Assembly (NCBI GenBank): GCA_902775975.1
Contig: CACYOC010000017.1
Location: 37,367 to 101,366 of the forward strand
DNA: 64,000 nucleotides
Direction: 5' to 3'
Source of the DNA: an uncultured Bacteroidales bacterium
GTDB lineage: Bacteria > Bacteroidota > Bacteroidia > Bacteroidales > Bacteroidaceae
Shown: in pieces, positions 7,945-16,622 of the stretch
Layout: each line of letters starts with the position of its first letter
Position numbering within the stretch: the first letter of the stretch is position 1
Program-made: the position numbers and the translations under genes
The notes under the pieces: model-generated
Seen by the model: the letters and a program-made list of their open reading frames with translations, nothing else
Told to the model about the DNA's origin: nothing
Databases searched by the model: none

Positions 7945-10893
7945 TTAATACCACTTGATGGTATTTGAATAGTTCGAGCGTTTGTCATACTTCAACGCAT
8001 CGGTCAGTGTTGCTGCGTTACAGCGGAAGGAGAAATTATAGCTGGTGTAAGGCGACAGCACAACAGAGCATGACATATTGAAACAGTGGAGGTCACGCTG
8101 TAGTGAGGCGGTAGTCATAGACACTTTCTTCGCCTCGAAGTCGTAACCCGACGAGAAAGAGATGTTCCATCCGTCCGAGATACGGATATTTCCGCTGAAG
8201 TTCAGGTTCTGCGTCACCTTGTACGGATAGCGCATCGTAGAATAGTTGAACGAACCACTGGTATTCTCGCGTATAGAGACACCATAGCCGATGCTGAGCG
8301 ACCAGGGGATAGAGAAAACCATGTAACCATCTTCGTCCGTTTCGGCCATCCCGCTTTCCTTGCGTTCTGCCCCATGCTGTCCTGCCTCCAAGTCAGCATC
8401 CATATTCGTTTCTCTGCCCGTGTCGAACTGCTGTTTGGGACGGTCTTCCTTCTCCACCTTCTCGCCACGCAGCCATTTGAAGAAGTTGGCGACCTTCTTA
8501 TTGTCGAGCGTATAGGAGAGGTTTTGCGATGCTCCCTGGAAACGTCCGAAGCGTCCACGACTATACTCTGTATGATTGCCGACATAAGGTTTGCCGTTCT
8601 CATCCAAGTCATAGGCATAGGTAGCAAAGGTGGCATTCATGTTGAAAGTATAGCTCTTCGTGATTTTCAGTCGCAAGCGTGTGGTGAGGTCGCTCCATTG
8701 GTGTTGCTTGGCAGCGAAGTCGTAGCTCATATTGGCTCCTAATTCGTCGATGATGCTCACCTTCTTGAAGCCTATCGAGTCATCATCCGTTTGCAGTTTC
8801 ATCTCCACATTGTTCGAAATGTCTAACGAGACGGCTCCCGACTTGCCTCCCGGTACGCTGTAGAGTTGTCCTTCATAGGGCGAATACTCTACCAGCGACA
8901 CATTACCCTTGGCATCGGTCTTCTGGTAGGTTTCGTAGTAGCCGTAGCGACGTGTCTTGAAGTTAGGCGAGTAGCGGAACGACAGTGACGGCTTGAAGAC
9001 GTGACGCACGGCTTGTATCTTGTCGCCAAAAATCTTGCGGTTAGGCACATAGAAGCCATAGAGCTGCGTGGAAGCCTCCAAGTTGGCACTCCAGTTATAA
9101 ACATTATAGAATCCTTGCAGGGTATCCACCACTTCCTTCTGCTTGTCGGTATCCCAGGAACGCATCCGTTTCTGTGTGTACATACGGTCCACAACGGTGA
9201 TAGAAGGGTTCAGACTCAGGAAGTTAAAGAGGGTGAAGTTGGCATTGATGGGCACCGTGTGCTGCATACCATTTCGCCAGTCCTTGGTAAGACTGGAGTG
9301 CATCAGTTTATTCTCCTTGGTGTCGATGGTATTCTTCATCACACCCGTGTAGCTGAGCGAAATCTTCTCGTACCACCTTTCCTTTCCTGACATCTGCTTC
9401 CTGCGGAAGGGATAGAAGCGGCTGACGGTAACCGTCAGGTCAGGGAGCGTCATGGAGAGTGACGAGTCGCGCATATTCTGCGTAACGCCAAAACCCGTCG
9501 TGATACTCATGCCCAAGCTGGAGAATCCTGTATTGTAGGTAACAGAACTGGTACGTGTCGATTGTGTCAGCGCCTGTGGATTATACATCGACGTGAGGTT
9601 GTTCTTCTCATAGCTGGTAGATGCGAAGTTGACGCTTGCCGTTAGGTTACTGTAGGGACTTGCCTTAGAATCCTGAGTGTGGGTCCACTGCAGTTTGATA
9701 CTGGTGGTTTTCGAATAGTCAGGCATATTCTTCTCACCCGTTACGGCATTCTGATAGCTGAAGAGGAAGTTTCCGCCGTATTTGTAACGTCGCTTGTAGG
9801 TCGATGCTGCCGTAACAGCCCATGAGCCCTTGGTGAAGATTTCTCCCGTCAGCTTGAGGTCCATCTTGTCGCTGATGGCAAAATACCAGCCACCGTCACG
9901 CAGGTAAAAGCCCTTCGACTGATCGTCGCCATAGGTAGGCATAATCAGTCCGCTGGAGTAGCTCTTCGTAAAGGGGAAGAAACCGTATGGAAGTGCAAAA
10001 GGCAGGGGCACGTCAGCCACCACCAGATAAGTAGGTCCGAAGACGACATTCTTGCCTGGACGAACCTTAGCACGCGACATGGCAAAGTAGAAGTCGGGGT
10101 GAGCCTGGTCGCAGGTGGTATAACGTCCATGCTGCAAGAACATTTCTCCTGAGGGAATGCGCTTGGCCGTCTTAGCCGTCATATAGCCATCCTCTTGCTG
10201 GGTATAAACATCGTGAATCAATCCTTTCTTCGATTTGAAGTTGAAGGCGATGGTGTCGTTCTCGTAGGTGTCGGAGCCCATCTTAAAGACGGGAGTACCG
10301 AACTTCTGTCCTGTAGAATCTAACGAGCCGGTGGCATGTACAAGACTGCTGTCAAGAATCATGTAGATCTGATCGCTCTCAAGGTCCATATCCTGATACT
10401 TCACCTTTGATTCGCCGTACAGACGGGCTATGCCCGAACTGGCCTCGTAGGTCATAGAGTCTTCGGCACTATAGACCACTGGTGCCTCTATGCCGTTTTT
10501 GCGCTGGCGGTTGACGGAGTCGGCGGCAAGCGAGTCGTCAACGGCTCGGTTGCGCACCCAGATGGCTTTGGAAAGGGAATCCATGCCTACCGTGTCAGCA
10601 AGCAATGAGGCAAGAGTCGAGGGAACCAGCGATGAATCGCTGGGAACTGCTGCGGTATCGAGGACTGTGGAATCGAGGGCTGTGGAATCGAGGACGGCGG
10701 AATCGAGGGCTGTGGAATCAAGGAGGGCGGAATCGAGGGCTGTAGTGCCCAGCGATTTATCGCTGGTCGCAGCTGCAGGAACGCTCAAGGAATCGGCGCC
10801 TCCCCTGTTGTCAGGAAAGCGCAGACGAGGCATCTCTGCCACGACAAAAAGCATGACAAAGAGCAGCAGAAATATGAGCGTTTTTCTTCTCAC
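7945..10893 (-). CDS. lptD: LptD-like LPS assembly outer-membrane protein
   Basis: 982 residues with a GTG start, giving a hydrophobic N-terminal segment (LIFLLLFVMLFVV). Residues ~55-90 are low-complexity five-residue repeats of the (T/S)ALDS type. An OstA/LptA-like region follows (~140-330; 'VYSAEDSMTYEASSGIARLYGESKVKY'), then a long beta-barrel to the C terminus, as in Bacteroidetes 'putative LptD' proteins. The role is insertion of LPS into the outer leaflet. The start is uncertain: a -7-like box (minus strand 10906-10899) would begin transcription close to the GTG, so the mRNA may be almost leaderless, or the gene may be read from the HD gene upstream. Confidence 0.88.
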   Translation of the reverse strand: MRRKTLIFLLLFVMLFVVAEMPRLRFPDNRGGADSLSVPAAATSDKSLGTTALDSALLDSTALDSAVLDSTALDSTVLDTAAVPSDSSLVPSTLASLLADTVGMDSLSKAIWVRNRAVDDSLAADSVNRQRKNGIEAPVVYSAEDSMTYEASSGIARLYGESKVKYQDMDLESDQIYMILDSSLVHATGSLDSTGQKFGTPVFKMGSDTYENDTIAFNFKSKKGLIHDVYTQQEDGYMTAKTAKRIPSGEMFLQHGRYTTCDQAHPDFYFAMSRAKVRPGKNVVFGPTYLVVADVPLPFALPYGFFPFTKSYSSGLIMPTYGDDQSKGFYLRDGGWYFAISDKMDLKLTGEIFTKGSWAVTAASTYKRRYKYGGNFLFSYQNAVTGEKNMPDYSKTTSIKLQWTHTQDSKASPYSNLTASVNFASTSYEKNNLTSMYNPQALTQSTRTSSVTYNTGFSSLGMSITTGFGVTQNMRDSSLSMTLPDLTVTVSRFYPFRRKQMSGKERWYEKISLSYTGVMKNTIDTKENKLMHSSLTKDWRNGMQHTVPINANFTLFNFLSLNPSITVVDRMYTQKRMRSWDTDKQKEVVDTLQGFYNVYNWSANLEASTQLYGFYVPNRKIFGDKIQAVRHVFKPSLSFRYSPNFKTRRYGYYETYQKTDAKGNVSLVEYSPYEGQLYSVPGGKSGAVSLDISNNVEMKLQTDDDSIGFKKVSIIDELGANMSYDFAAKQHQWSDLTTRLRLKITKSYTFNMNATFATYAYDLDENGKPYVGNHTEYSRGRFGRFQGASQNLSYTLDNKKVANFFKWLRGEKVEKEDRPKQQFDTGRETNMDADLEAGQHGAERKESGMAETDEDGYMVFSIPWSLSIGYGVSIRENTSGSFNYSTMRYPYKVTQNLNFSGNIRISDGWNISFSSGYDFEAKKVSMTTASLQRDLHCFNMSCSVVLSPYTSYNFSFRCNAATLTDALKYDKRSNYSNTIKWY

Positions 10894-10976
10894 GGCTGCA
10901 AAGGTAGCATTTTTTAATGAGAAATGAGAAGCGACAAATAAGAAATGAGCACAAACTTGGTATTTTTTAACGCTTG

Positions 10977-11513
10977 TTACTCAAAGAGGCGTGACCATTC
11001 CAAGAACTTTTCTACTCCTTCGTGTCCGAACTTTTCCAAAGACTGGGCTGTCTCTAACACGGTAAGGACGCGGTCGGGTCTCGACTTCGAATAGAACTTG
11101 TCGGCATAGCACACCATCTGCTCCTCTAAGGTTTCAGGGGTGAAATCTTCGTGCGGCAGTGGCAACTGTTGTCGCTCTATCTGCTCGCATGTCAGCCCTG
11201 TTCCGGTATGTCGCTCGGCCACTCGTGCGTGCCGAGGGAATCCCTCCTTGCGCAACAGTTCTGCCCCGAGTATTCCGTGCCGTATGTAAGGTTCCTCCCC
11301 CTCGCAAAAGATGGAGGGTGCATGACATTGATAGATACCGATGTCGTGCAACATGGCTGCCTCTTCGAGAAACTGTATATCGACAGGCAGTTCGCGGTGT
11401 TTGCGGGCAATTTCCAGACAACGGTCAGCCACCTGTCTGGAGTGTTTAAGCAATACCCTGCGGAGCTGATTGTCCGCAGGGTAGTATTTATCGATTATCG
11501 CTTGATAGTTCAC
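10977..11513 (-). CDS. HD-domain phosphohydrolase
   Basis: 178 residues. The HD signature is complete: H in 'LLKHSRQVADR', HD in 'AAMLHDIGIY', then 'RHGILGAELL' and 'ERHTGTGL'. The length and the 'HDIG' motif fit the short HDIG-type hydrolases, which are metal-dependent phosphomonoesterases or nucleotidases. The substrate is unknown. lptD follows on the same strand 83 bases downstream. The upstream gap holds an AT-rich repeat ('GAATTGTCAAT' twice). Confidence 0.85.
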   Translation of the reverse strand: MNYQAIIDKYYPADNQLRRVLLKHSRQVADRCLEIARKHRELPVDIQFLEEAAMLHDIGIYQCHAPSIFCEGEEPYIRHGILGAELLRKEGFPRHARVAERHTGTGLTCEQIERQQLPLPHEDFTPETLEEQMVCYADKFYSKSRPDRVLTVLETAQSLEKFGHEGVEKFLEWSRLFE

Positions 11514-11560
11514 AACGAATTGTCAATAATTATCAATAACGAATTGTCAATTCACTCATC

Positions 11561-13330
11561 TCAGCAACGTTCTATCCATCCGAGGTTATCACCCCGACGC
11601 ACCTTGGCGCCTTGCTTGGCAGCGACCTCGACGAGTTTGCCACCGAGTGCAGCAGGAATAGGTACGATTTCGCCCCATGGAGCCTGAATGTAGCAGAAGG
11701 TGTCGCCCTCCTTGTACTGCTGACCGACAAACGGTTCCAGACAAGGTTCGCAAGCTCCTTCACCCGAGAACTCGTAATACACTTGTCCAGCGATAGGTGC
11801 CGTCAGTGCATCGGCCTTGGCATGCTTGAAGGCAGAGAGCTCCTCTACGCTGAGTTTGGTACCCAACTTGGCATCCTTTTGCTTCTGCAGGTCTGCCAGG
11901 AAGTTTTTCTTCGCCATTCCGCTCTTGAAGGGACGGTACTGCTCTGGGTGCATGGCCAGTTCGAAAAGTTCCTCGTCGTCCTGTCCGTAATCCCAACCGT
12001 TGTCATCCATCTCCTTGCGGAAGTCGGGCAGCGCATTCTTCAGCAGTGTGTGGGGATCCACATCCGTGAACTCGCGTCCTTGCTTGGCAGCCAACTCCTT
12101 CAGTTCGGGAGCAACCTCGCCAGGAATCTTGCCGCTCTTGCCAAGTATCATACCCCACATGGCATCGTCCATCATGGCATAGCGTCCCTTTCCTTGTTCG
12201 ATGGTCAGCAGGTTCATCAGGGCAATATTCTTTGTGTATTGCGAGAAGGGGGTCACCAGCGGTGGGAATCCCACCTTCGGCCAGACGTACTCCACCTCGT
12301 TGAACAGCTTCACCAACATGTCATCAATGGTCAGTTCAGGTTCTCCTTTCTTGGCGCGTAACTTATTGATAGAGGAATGGATACCACCCAAATCAGCCAT
12401 CATACTACCCATCATACCGCCAGGCAATCCACAACCCAGCAGAAGACTCGACATGTGCTTGTTGGCAGGATTGATGAAGTATCCCAGCCATTCATCTACG
12501 AACTCCTGTGTCAGGGAACGAGCCTGCATATAAGCATTCATATTGATGTCCGCGACCTCAAAGCCCTCGTTCTTCAGCATGGACTGCACGCTGATAATAT
12601 CGGGATGAACCTTACCCCACGACAGGGGTTCGATGGCAGTATCAATGATGTCAGCGCCATTGTTGCAGACTTCGAGGATGCTCGCCATGGAGAGGCCTGG
12701 TCCTGAATGTCCATGATATTGGATAATGATGTCAGGGTGTTTGGTTTTGATAGCCTTCGTCAGCGCTCCCAACAGGGCTGGCTGTCCGATACCTGCCATA
12801 TCCTTGAGGCATATCTCCTCAGCTCCTGCGGCAATCACCTCGTCGGCAATGGCTGAATAGTATTCTACTGTATGTACGGGCGAGGTGGTGATACACAGCG
12901 TTGCCTGCGGAATCATACCAGCCTCCTTGGCCCACTTGATAGAAGGAATGATATTACGCGTGTCATTCAAACCGCAGAAGATGCGAGGAATATCGACACC
13001 CTGAGCCTTCTTCACCTTATACATCAGCTGACGAACATCATCAGGCACAGGATACATGCGCAAAGCATTCAAACCACGATCCAGCATGTGCGTCTGGATG
13101 CCTGCCTCGTTGAAGGGCTTACAGAAAGCACGCACCGCCAGGTTGGGATTCTCGCCAGCCATCAGGTTCACCTGTTCGAAAGCACCACCATTGGTTTCCA
13201 CACGACTAAAGCACCCCATATCGATAATCACAGGAGCGATGCGCTCTAACTGGTCCTTACGAGGTTGGAACTTACCAGACGACTGCCACATGTCGCGATA
13301 TACCAAACTAAATTTGATTTTCTTTTTCAT
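11561..13330 (-). CDS. Oxaloacetate decarboxylase alpha / pyruvate carboxylase subunit B-type carboxyltransferase
   Basis: 589 residues. The carboxyltransferase TIM barrel (about 1-300) has the active-site 'LKDMAG' Lys, a Zn-binding HxH ('QYHGHSG') and 'TTSPVHTVEYY', followed by a PYC/OADA domain (about 300-500). The C-terminal ~75 residues have the biotinyl-domain fold pattern, from 'LTAPIAGQV' to 'GAKVRRGDNLGWIE'. The (E/A)AMKM biotinylation segment is replaced by 'QAPWG', so the lysine that carries biotin is missing. It may depend on a separate biotin carrier or no longer carry CO2 on its own domain. No carrier or membrane beta subunit is present in this window. Confidence 0.88.
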   Translation of the reverse strand: MKKKIKFSLVYRDMWQSSGKFQPRKDQLERIAPVIIDMGCFSRVETNGGAFEQVNLMAGENPNLAVRAFCKPFNEAGIQTHMLDRGLNALRMYPVPDDVRQLMYKVKKAQGVDIPRIFCGLNDTRNIIPSIKWAKEAGMIPQATLCITTSPVHTVEYYSAIADEVIAAGAEEICLKDMAGIGQPALLGALTKAIKTKHPDIIIQYHGHSGPGLSMASILEVCNNGADIIDTAIEPLSWGKVHPDIISVQSMLKNEGFEVADINMNAYMQARSLTQEFVDEWLGYFINPANKHMSSLLLGCGLPGGMMGSMMADLGGIHSSINKLRAKKGEPELTIDDMLVKLFNEVEYVWPKVGFPPLVTPFSQYTKNIALMNLLTIEQGKGRYAMMDDAMWGMILGKSGKIPGEVAPELKELAAKQGREFTDVDPHTLLKNALPDFRKEMDDNGWDYGQDDEELFELAMHPEQYRPFKSGMAKKNFLADLQKQKDAKLGTKLSVEELSAFKHAKADALTAPIAGQVYYEFSGEGACEPCLEPFVGQQYKEGDTFCYIQAPWGEIVPIPAALGGKLVEVAAKQGAKVRRGDNLGWIERC

Positions 13331-13375
13331 ACTGTGTTTTAAGGTTTTTACATTTTACTTTTTAATTATTGACTG

Positions 13376-13407
13376 CAAAGGTACAAAAGAATTCTGTAAC
13401 AACCAAA
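13376..13407 (-). promoter_or_regulatory. Promoter of the carboxyltransferase gene
   Basis: Minus strand: TACCTTTG (13383-13376) with TTTG (13407-13404) 20 bases upstream, a textbook Bacteroidetes promoter. It lies 46 bases before the ATG. Confidence 0.8.
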
Positions 13408-13504
13408 TTTTTTTCGTCTCAAAAACATATCTGCCCAAAAAGAGTCTGTATCATCTTTATAAAAGAAAAATCAGTAAAAGCTTTTACTTTGCCGATTTTT
13501 TTTG

Positions 13505-13512
13505 TACTTTTG
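13505..13512 (+). promoter_or_regulatory. -7 box before the lipoprotein gene
   Basis: TACTTTTG fits TAnnTTTG. The upstream element is not clear (T-rich). It is 22 bases from the ATG at 13534. Confidence 0.55.
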
Positions 13513-13533
13513 CACCGGAAATAGCATTATAAG

Positions 13534-14319
13534 ATGAAAAAAGCACTCTTTTCACTCGCCATCATCGCCCTCACAGCGATAGCCTGCGGCCATCAGCACC
13601 AACTGAAAGACGCTGGAGAGGTTGCCAAGTACGAAGCCATCAGCCTACAGGAGAACCTGCCTGGCGACTCAGCACTCTACGGATTGGTATGCGATGGTTG
13701 CACCGACTCCGTATTAGTATTTCTACCTTACAGCGGCGGAGGACTCGACACCTTTGATATCATTGTCGCTCACCAAGAGCATCACATCTACGGACAACTC
13801 CACATTGGCGATGAGGTGGCAGTGATTGCCAATCCTGAAGACCCTGACGAAGCGCTGGCCGTCATCAACACGGAAGTGCTGAAAGGCACATGGTGCTACA
13901 AAGTCACACCCAAGCTACGCTCGACGAACGATTTACCCAAACGCATGCAGCGACGCATGATGGAACGTATTCCCGACTCCGTAAAACAAATGATGCTGAC
14001 GCCACGCGAATACTCGCTGCGATTGAAACGCGACAATACCGTCATGGTTCGCGGCGGAACGTATCGCATGACGACCACCGACGACATGTCTCCAGTAGAA
14101 TACCCCAAGGTGAAGCGCTATACCGACTGGCATCTGTTCAACGGCCGACTGGTGCTGAAGGCTGATACCATCAGCGGTTTCAGCAAGGAGGGCGCCAAGC
14201 CCAGCATCGACACCGTAGATATCGAGATGTTGACCAATGACACGCTCATCCTGCGGTTCCCTGACCACGTGCAGCACTATTATCGCCAAGTTGAAACAGA
14301 GGACAACCAGTTGAAATAA
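13534..14319 (+). CDS. Lipoprotein of unknown function
   Basis: 261 residues. The N terminus is a lipoprotein signal with a lipobox ending 'TAIAC' (Cys 18). The body alternates beta-strand-like stretches and has two 'DTFDI/DTVDIE' segments. The C-terminal half ('MVRGGTYRMTTTDDMSPVEYP', 'LVLKADTISGF', 'TLILRFPDHVQHYYRQ') resembles lipocalin-like lipoproteins of Bacteroidetes. It lies 49 bases upstream of an outer-membrane barrel gene and may be co-transcribed with it. No enzymatic motif is seen. Confidence 0.75.
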   Translation: MKKALFSLAIIALTAIACGHQHQLKDAGEVAKYEAISLQENLPGDSALYGLVCDGCTDSVLVFLPYSGGGLDTFDIIVAHQEHHIYGQLHIGDEVAVIANPEDPDEALAVINTEVLKGTWCYKVTPKLRSTNDLPKRMQRRMMERIPDSVKQMMLTPREYSLRLKRDNTVMVRGGTYRMTTTDDMSPVEYPKVKRYTDWHLFNGRLVLKADTISGFSKEGAKPSIDTVDIEMLTNDTLILRFPDHVQHYYRQVETEDNQLK

Positions 14320-14368
14320 TTGACAATTGACAAAGATATCACATTCACAACAATAAACATTAAGTACA

Positions 14369-15067
14369 ATGAAAAAGCTAATGATTTTTGCCGTCGCCAT
14401 GATGGCATCCCTGAGCGTTAACGCACAGGTAGAAGAAGACACGTGGTATGTAACTCCGAAGGCCGGTTTCAGCGTTGCCGACCTGACTGGCAAGCTGTAC
14501 GACCCTTCCAAGGTTGACGGCACCTACGATGCCACCCTGCGCCCCCTGTTCGGTTTCACTGCCGGTGTTGATTTCATGTATGCGTGGGATGACAACTTCG
14601 GTGTATCGGTAGGTCTTAACTATGCCCGCCAAGGTGCAAAGACCAAGGACGACCTGTTCCGCGTCTCGATGGATTACATCAACATTCCCGTGATGTTCAA
14701 CTACTATCCTTTCTCTGACTTAGGACTGGCTATCAAGGCTGGTGTGGAACTGGGATTGCTGACCCACAAGAGCATGAAGGTGGATGGCGTCAACTACGAC
14801 AAAGACTACGAGCGTGCCCGTACCGTAGTTTTCAACCGTTTCGGTCGTCCCATCGTTGTAGGTAGCTACGTAGAGTCTGAGTGGTCGAAGAACTTCAATA
14901 AGGTTGACTGCGCCATTCCTGTTGCCATCAGCTACGAGCTGTTCGGCGTTCAGCTGGAGGCTCGCTACAACATTGGCCTCATCAAGGTCATGAAAGACGA
15001 TGCAGAAGCCAGTAAGAACCGCGTATGGCAGTTCACACTCGGCTACAAGTTCGACCTGGGCGATTAA
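14369..15067 (+). CDS. Outer-membrane beta-barrel protein (PorT-like)
   Basis: 232 residues with a signal peptide cleaved near 'SVNAQ' (residue ~20). The mature protein is a small barrel: 'WYVTPKAGFSVADLTG', 'FGFTAGVDFMYAWDDNFGVSVGLNYARQGAK', 'INIPVMFNYYPF', ending 'WQFTLGYKFDLGD'. This matches the PorT/outer-membrane_beta-brl family. Function unknown. A heptamer duplication (AATTGAC) lies in the gap before it, and a strong terminator follows. Confidence 0.85.
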   Translation: MKKLMIFAVAMMASLSVNAQVEEDTWYVTPKAGFSVADLTGKLYDPSKVDGTYDATLRPLFGFTAGVDFMYAWDDNFGVSVGLNYARQGAKTKDDLFRVSMDYINIPVMFNYYPFSDLGLAIKAGVELGLLTHKSMKVDGVNYDKDYERARTVVFNRFGRPIVVGSYVESEWSKNFNKVDCAIPVAISYELFGVQLEARYNIGLIKVMKDDAEASKNRVWQFTLGYKFDLGD

Positions 15068-15071
15068 TTAT

Positions 15072-15100
15072 AAAAGGAGTCAATTTCGACTCCTTTTACT
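15072..15100 (+). terminator. Terminator between the barrel gene and queF (works on both strands)
   Basis: A perfect 10-bp stem, AAAAGGAGTC / GACTCCTTTT, with a 6-base loop. The A and T runs flank both sides, so convergent queF can also end here. Confidence 0.85.
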
Positions 15101-15106
15101 GAATAA

Positions 15107-15571
15107 CTAAACAAACATCTGGCGGTGGAGCAAGCGCTCTTCCGCCATTTTTTCATATTTCGTACCCGGCTGACCGTAGTTGGCATAAGGATAGATGCTG
15201 ATGCCACCACGAGGGGTAAACAGTCCCACCACCTCTATATATTTAGGCTGCATCAGCCGCACCAAGTCCTTCATGATGATGTTCACGCAGTCTTCGTGGA
15301 AGTCGCCATGATTGCGGAAAGAGAAGAGGTAGAGCTTCAAGCTCTTCGACTCCACCATACGCTCGGCAGGGAGATAGGCAATCTTGATTTCCGCAAAGTC
15401 GGGCTGTCCGGTAATAGGGCACAGCGACGTAAACTCAGGACAGTTGAACTGCACCCAGTAGTCATTTTCTTTGTGCTTGTTCTCGAACGTCTCCAACACC
15501 TCTGGAGCATAGGTCATCTTATACTCGGTCTTCTTGCCTAACAGTTGCAGACCATCGTTTTCTCTATTCAT
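15107..15571 (-). CDS. queF: NADPH-dependent 7-cyano-7-deazaguanine reductase QueF (short form)
   Basis: 154 residues, the unimodular (YkvM-like) form. The catalytic Cys51 and Asp58 lie in '[14 protein letters not shown]'; the NADPH/substrate motif '[20 protein letters not shown]' is complete. It reduces preQ0 to preQ1 for queuosine in tRNA. The start at 15571 gives the usual length. The queuosine-precursor transporter lies upstream on the same strand (gap 39 bases, holding an 8-base repeat ATGTCGAA), so the two are very likely one operon under the structured leader at 16360-16464. Confidence 0.95.
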   Translation of the reverse strand: MNRENDGLQLLGKKTEYKMTYAPEVLETFENKHKENDYWVQFNCPEFTSLCPITGQPDFAEIKIAYLPAERMVESKSLKLYLFSFRNHGDFHEDCVNIIMKDLVRLMQPKYIEVVGLFTPRGGISIYPYANYGQPGTKYEKMAEERLLHRQMFV

Positions 15572-15610
15572 GATTTTTTGGATTTTATGTCGAAATGTCG
15601 AAATGTCGAG

Positions 15611-16336
15611 TTAAATCTTCAGAATATTAAAAATGTTATAGTCAATATCGTAGTCGAAGACGTCCTCATGGTCTTTCTTCTTGGTGAACTCCACGACGCG
15701 GATGGTTATGGGCAGCGCTACAATCTCATAGACGGTCTTCAGCGTCACCTGACTGATCATCAGCGATGGCATCTCCTCCCAGGGAATGACGCCACCCAGT
15801 GCCAGTGGGAAGAAGATGATGCTATCGATACCCTCGCCAAAGACGGTACTCATAATGGCGCGCGAAGAGAAGGCGCCCTTCATTCTTCCCTTCAAACCAC
15901 CCTTTTTCTGCTCTACCGACGACAGTTTCATCTTCGACATGACATAGGCATTCATAAACGAACCGCAGATGAAGGCAATGAACGATGCCAAGGCAATGCG
16001 CGGTGCAAGACCGAAAATCTGGTGGAAGCCCTCTTCACCATTCCAGTAATGAGCTCCCGGAATCCAGTCGGCGATGGCTCCCATGATGACGAAGAAGAAG
16101 TTCATGGCAAAACCCATCCAGATGAGCATACGCGTACGACGATAGCCCCACACCTCGCACACCACATCATTGATAATGTAGCTGACGGGAAACACGATAA
16201 CGCCTGCTGTCAGGTTAATAGGTCCGAACGACAATTGCTTTGTCTCCAATACGTTTGCCGTAATCAGGCAGACGCAGAACAGCGTACCGAAAAGCATAAA
16301 CAGTACACTGACTTTCTTTTTACTGTCTTGTTCCAT
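15611..16336 (-). CDS. Queuosine-precursor transporter (YhhQ/QPTR family)
   Basis: 241 residues with six or seven hydrophobic helices. Family hallmarks: 'ITANVLETKQL', 'GVIVFPVSYIINDVVCEVWGYRR', 'STVFGEGIDSIIFFPLA'. Members import preQ0/preQ1 or queuine across the inner membrane. Adjacency to queF supports a salvage role: imported preQ0 can be reduced by QueF. A 100-base structured leader lies between its promoter and start codon. Confidence 0.92.
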   Translation of the reverse strand: MEQDSKKKVSVLFMLFGTLFCVCLITANVLETKQLSFGPINLTAGVIVFPVSYIINDVVCEVWGYRRTRMLIWMGFAMNFFFVIMGAIADWIPGAHYWNGEEGFHQIFGLAPRIALASFIAFICGSFMNAYVMSKMKLSSVEQKKGGLKGRMKGAFSSRAIMSTVFGEGIDSIIFFPLALGGVIPWEEMPSLMISQVTLKTVYEIVALPITIRVVEFTKKKDHEDVFDYDIDYNIFNILKI

Positions 16337-16359
16337 TGTTTGTTTCTTGTTTTGTTAAA

Positions 16360-16464
16360 GGGGGTTTAGCCGTTGCGGTCCTTCCGCTTCAACCAGCTTT
16401 CTGAAAGCTGCAAGTACCCCTGGCTTTGTGGACTTAGCCACAAGGAGCCCTACTAAAAACGGCT
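16360..16464 (-). ncRNA. Structured leader RNA, candidate riboswitch, upstream of the queuosine-precursor transporter
   Basis: Read on the minus strand. A 7-bp closing helix (AGCCGUU 16464-16458 / AACGGCU 16374-16368) encloses three hairpins. First, GGCU-cc-UUGUGG with CCACAA-AGCC (16449-16422). Second, CAGCUUU with AAAGCUG (16410-16394). Third, GCGG with CCGC (16387-16375). An unpaired AGGGG (16421-16417) can pair with CCCCU just 3' of the closing helix (16364-16360), giving a pseudoknot about 25 bases from the start codon. Position before a preQ1-pathway importer suggests a preQ1 sensor. It does not match the short preQ1-I pattern I know. Confidence 0.6.
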
Positions 16465-16465
16465 G

Positions 16466-16496
16466 CAAAGGTACATAATCTTTTCGACATATACAA
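16466..16496 (-). promoter_or_regulatory. Promoter of the queuosine transporter-queF operon
   Basis: Minus strand: TACCTTTG (16473-16466) with TTG (16496-16494) 20 bases upstream. The start site would fall at the first base pairs of the structured leader. Confidence 0.75.
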
Positions 16497-16544
16497 GTCT
16501 TTCGTCAAGAAAACAAACTCTGCAGACATTTTTGTCTTATTTTC

Positions 16545-16575
16545 TTGGATACTCCAAGAATAATTTGTAACTTTG
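16545..16575 (+). promoter_or_regulatory. Promoter of the S8 protease gene
   Basis: TAACTTTG at 16568-16575 and TTG at 16545-16547, spacing 20. It lies 48 bases before the ATG. Confidence 0.75.
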
Positions 16576-16622
16576 CAGCAAGTTTGCATACAAGGCAAAC
16601 AGTTAACAACAAGGAATAAAAG

